DNA of 64,000 bases from CAVQCA01 sp963710815 (lineage in GTDB: Bacteria > Pseudomonadota > Gammaproteobacteria > UBA9214). This document shows, in pieces, positions 61,629 to 64,000 of the stretch (positions within the stretch are counted from its first letter, which is position 1; each line of letters starts with the position of its first letter). The notes under the pieces were generated by a model. The model had not been told where the DNA came from and searched no databases. It worked only from the letters and a program-made list of their open reading frames with translations. The stretch lies in assembly GCA_963710815.1 (NCBI GenBank), contig CAVQCA010000048.1, positions 1 to 64,000 on the forward strand. Reading direction: 5' to 3'. A program made the translations under genes and the position numbers.

Positions 61629-62585
61629 CTAAGAACCGGCGTCGTTGCGGTTCATGAGGTCCCGGTAGCTGGTCAGCCGGCGCGCATCGATCGTGCCCGC
61701 GCTCACCGCCTCCTTGACGGCGCAGTCCGGTTCTGCGAGGTGGCGGCAGTCCTGGAAGCGGCAGTGTCCCAGGTAGGGTCGGAATTCCCGGAAGCCGCGG
61801 GCCAGGTCGGCAGCCGCGGTTTCGCCCAGGCGAAAATCACGCACTCCGGGCGAGTCGATCAGGTCGCCGCCGTGCGGCAGGTGGTAGAGCGTCGTGGTTG
61901 TGGTGGTGTGGCGGCCCTGGCCAGAAGCTTCGGAGAGTTTTCCGATGAGGATATCCAGCTTCGGCAGCAGGCGATTGATGAGCGAGGACTTGCCGACGCC
62001 GGACTGGCCGACCAGGATGCTGGTGCGGTCGGCCAGTGCCTGCGCCAGCGCCTCGATGCCGGTATTGCGCATCGCGCTGGTCAGCAATGTGTCGTAGCCG
62101 ATGGCCGCGTACCCGCGTACACAGGAGGCGGGACCTTCGGCATCCGGGTCGAACAGGTCGCATTTGTTGATGACCAGCAGCGGTGTGGTGCCCGCCAGCT
62201 CCGCGGCGATCAGGTAGCGGTCGATCAGGAAGGCATCCAGCGCCGGTTGCGCCGCGGCGACGATTACGATCCGGTCAATGTTGGCGGCCAGCGCGCGGGT
62301 CCGGTTCGCGCCGTCGGCACGCTGCAGCACCGTGCGACGCGGCTCGATCTTGCTGATGACGCCCTCCTGTTCACCGACCGGTTCCCAGAGGACCCGGTCA
62401 CCGCTGACGGTCTGCGGCAGATTGCGCCGCGCGACACAGCGAACCAGGTTTCGCCCGGCGGCCTCAACCAGCAGGGACTTGCCGTAGTTGACGATAACCA
62501 GGCCGGTCTGGCGGGGCGTTTTCGATGCGCCGGCGCGGCCTTTCCCGGCAGGTCTGCGCGCAGCTACGGGCGTGATGGTTGACAT
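61629..62585 (-). CDS. rsgA: Ribosome small subunit-dependent GTPase A
   Basis: The 318-residue circularly permuted GTPase has an OB fold (GRNLVRCVARRNL, VSGDRV), NKCD (G4), the P-loop GQSGVGKSS, a switch region GRHTTTTTT, DSPG and the C-terminal zinc site C-x4-C-x-H-x5-C (CRFQDCRHLAEPDC). It acts in maturation of the 30S subunit. It lies 45 bp downstream of the phhB gene on the same strand. Confidence 0.95.
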   Translation of the reverse strand: MSTITPVAARRPAGKGRAGASKTPRQTGLVIVNYGKSLLVEAAGRNLVRCVARRNLPQTVSGDRVLWEPVGEQEGVISKIEPRRTVLQRADGANRTRALAANIDRIVIVAAAQPALDAFLIDRYLIAAELAGTTPLLVINKCDLFDPDAEGPASCVRGYAAIGYDTLLTSAMRNTGIEALAQALADRTSILVGQSGVGKSSLINRLLPKLDILIGKLSEASGQGRHTTTTTTLYHLPHGGDLIDSPGVRDFRLGETAAADLARGFREFRPYLGHCRFQDCRHLAEPDCAVKEAVSAGTIDARRLTSYRDLMNRNDAGS

Positions 62586-62630
62586 GCCGGCATGAAATCA
62601 GCCCGGACGGCGCCTGGGGCGGCGACGGAG

Positions 62631-62981
62631 TCAGTCCGCCTCGGGCAGAAGGCCATCGACCCTTGCGGCGCAGATGAAGTCGTTTTCGGACAGGCCGCCG
62701 ATGGCGTGCGTGCTGTAGTGCACCACGCAGCGGTTGTAGCCGACCTCCAGGTCGGGGTGGTGATCCTCGCGGTGGGCGATCCAGGCCAGCGCGTTGACGA
62801 AGGCCAGGGTCAGGTAATAGTTCTTGAAGCGGAAGGTGCGGCTGATCGTCTTGTGGTCGTCGGACAGTGTCCAATCGGCATGCAGTTGTCCCAGCAGTTT
62901 AACGGCCTGTTCGATGTCCAGCGGCGGCGTCCCGGCTGCGAGTGGAGTGCAATGCATGTATGCCAGATCGGTGGCCGCCAT
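62631..62981 (-). CDS. phhB: Pterin-4-alpha-carbinolamine dehydratase
   Basis: The 116-residue protein has the conserved HPDLEV-type motif (DHHPDLEVGYNRCVVHYSTHAIGGLSENDF) containing the catalytic His residues, here given as HREDHHPDLEV and STHAIGGLSENDF. It recycles the pterin cofactor of aromatic amino acid hydroxylases, but no hydroxylase is nearby, and many bacteria use it in molybdopterin or folate metabolism. Lies between rsgA and a small cytochrome c, all in one direction. Confidence 0.92.
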   Translation of the reverse strand: MAATDLAYMHCTPLAAGTPPLDIEQAVKLLGQLHADWTLSDDHKTISRTFRFKNYYLTLAFVNALAWIAHREDHHPDLEVGYNRCVVHYSTHAIGGLSENDFICAARVDGLLPEAD

Positions 62982-62991
62982 CGCCTTGAAT

Positions 62992-63273
62992 CTACTTGAA
63001 ATGGTAATAGGTCTGGTTCAGATAGGCGACCACGTCGTCGACGTCCTCGTCGAACCATTTCAGACCCTGCGACATTTGGCAGCCCCTTACCTGCTTGTTC
63101 AGCCCCTCGAGTGTCGTGATGCTGCGATCCGGGCGGGTATAGACCCGCTGGTCATGGCACTTCGTGCAGTGCTCGCTCACGAGCTTCTTGCCGTTGTCGA
63201 TGTCGGCGGCCAGCAGCGACGATGCCGCGGTCAGCAGCCCGAGGGTGATACCTGTCAATACGAATATTTTCAT
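62992..63273 (-). CDS. Small periplasmic c-type cytochrome
   Basis: The 93-residue protein has a signal peptide (KIFVLTGITLGLLTAASSLLAA) and one heme site CTKCH, with a later Met in CQMSQGLKWFDEDVDDVVAYLN as likely axial ligand. This size and the GxQMSQG pattern are found in cytochrome c5-like electron carriers. ATG 63273 is preferred. It starts 8 bp after the protease gene on the same strand, so the genes from the protease to rsgA probably form one operon. Confidence 0.85.
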   Translation of the reverse strand: MKIFVLTGITLGLLTAASSLLAADIDNGKKLVSEHCTKCHDQRVYTRPDRSITTLEGLNKQVRGCQMSQGLKWFDEDVDDVVAYLNQTYYHFK

Positions 63274-63281
63274 AGTCAGTC

Positions 63282-64000
63282 TCACGTGGATGCCTGATGC
63301 ATGGTACCGGATATGTGCGAGATGCGCACGGCGGCCGAGGGATGCGAATCATGAAAGGCCGAATACAGCGGATCGGGTGTCAGCGTACTGGCGTTTTCCC
63401 GGTACATCTTGACCAGGGCCCGGGTCAGATCGCTGCCGCTCGACTGGTTGACCGCGTAGGCATCGGCCTCGAACTCGTGCCGGCGTGACAACCGCGCCAT
63501 CAACGGCTGCAGGAAAAGGCTGAAGGGCGGGGCCACCATCGTGAACAGCACCAGCGCCATGTAGGGCGAGGCCTGGCTCGCCCCCAGGCCGTGGTAGAAC
63601 CACCCCTGGTCGGCGAGCCAGCCCAGCAGGGCCAGCCCCGCCAGACTGAAGGCGGCGGTGGTGAACAGGCGCTTCTGGATATGCTTCAGCTTGAAATGCC
63701 CCAGTTCATGGGCGAGCACCGCCTCGATCTCGCCGGGTTCGAGGCTGTTCAGCAGGGTATCGAAGAAGACAATGCGCTTGTTGCGCCCGAAACCGGTGAA
63801 ATAGGCGTTGCCGTGGCCGGAGCGCCGCGAACCGTCCATCACGAAGATGCCCTGGCTCCTGAAGCCGCACTTATCCAGCAATGCCTGGATGCGGCTCTTC
63901 AGCGATTCATTTTCCAGCGGCGAGAATTTGTTGAACAGCGGGGCGATCACGGCGGGATAGGCCCAGAACATGACGAGCGAGAATCCCATCCATACCAGCC
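63282..64000 (-). CDS. M48-family metalloprotease (Ste24/CAAX-protease type), 5' end outside window
   Basis: The frame is open to the right edge, so the N-terminal membrane part is missing. Visible are the zinc-protease motif HELGHFKLKHI, two later membrane helices, and EFEADAYA with the third zinc-ligand Glu. The NKFSPLENESLKSRIQALLDKCGF segment is typical of the Ste24-like bacterial proteases. It probably degrades misfolded membrane proteins. Confidence 0.9.
   Translation of the reverse strand, partial: LVWMGFSLVMFWAYPAVIAPLFNKFSPLENESLKSRIQALLDKCGFRSQGIFVMDGSRRSGHGNAYFTGFGRNKRIVFFDTLLNSLEPGEIEAVLAHELGHFKLKHIQKRLFTTAAFSLAGLALLGWLADQGWFYHGLGASQASPYMALVLFTMVAPPFSLFLQPLMARLSRRHEFEADAYAVNQSSGSDLTRALVKMYRENASTLTPDPLYSAFHDSHPSAAVRISHISGTMHQAST

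Overview
The window is about 64 kb of GC-rich DNA with dense, mostly intact genes. The gene set is typical of a respiring gammaproteobacterium: ffs-dnaX-ybaB-recR order, gltA, rsgA, phhB, a YbaB/EbfC protein, an Lrp-type regulator beside leuA, a GlyGly-CTERM/rhombosortase pair and a DUF2956 protein. Copper-oxidase assembly genes, a [NiFe]-hydrogenase maturation locus and an Ehr-type membrane complex suggest a chemolithotroph-like lineage, but I cannot name genus or species from sequence alone.

Layout. 1-5.1 kb: a lysophospholipid-transporter/acyltransferase fusion (cut by the left edge), a TetR regulator, and a divergent VIT/VWA GlyGly-CTERM protein with its rhombosortase. Four copies of one palindrome lie between the divergent genes. 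5.2-16.7 kb: leuA and a divergent Lrp regulator, cardiolipin synthase, a thioredoxin/TolC/membrane-fusion trio lacking a pump, a metallophosphatase, a SWIM-SNF2 helicase and a small hypothetical gene. 16.7-24.5 kb: a 3.8-kb five-gene cluster (CtaG, PCu(A)C, SCO, DOMON-like, NamZ/DUF1343) present twice in tandem. 24.8-33.7 kb: ppa, then hydrogenase maturation genes (rubredoxin remnant, hybE, hypA, a 30-codon hypB remnant, hypC, hypD, hypE, frameshifted hypX, hypF). 33.7-41 kb: two Hsp20 genes behind a sigma-32-like promoter, a universal stress protein, an OmpR-type regulator and a hybrid kinase, then a diiron protein / methyltransferase / membrane protein trio that I cannot assign to a known pathway. 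41-45 kb: nucleoside transporter, DUF2956 protein, a His/Asn/Tyr-rich secreted protein, beta-carbonic anhydrase. 45-53 kb: XRE regulator and a six-gene complex-I/hydrogenase-4-like (Ehr) operon whose large subunit has lost all four nickel-ligand cysteines. 53-64 kb: MscS channel, frameshifted Fsr-type transporter, gltA, SRP RNA, dnaX (frame broken four times), ybaB, recR, a HIT protein, rsgA, phhB, a small cytochrome c and an M48 protease cut by the right edge.

Two global features stand out. First, the intergenic spaces are filled with several families of short dispersed palindromic elements (REP/REPIN-like and MITE-like), some nested and two of them inside the ehr operon; no transposase gene is visible. 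Second, every broken reading frame (dnaX four times, hypX twice, fsr, one sco copy) is displaced in the same direction, as by single-base insertions. Because dnaX is normally essential, sequence errors must be considered before any of these genes is called a pseudogene. The hypB loss is different: it is a large internal deletion.
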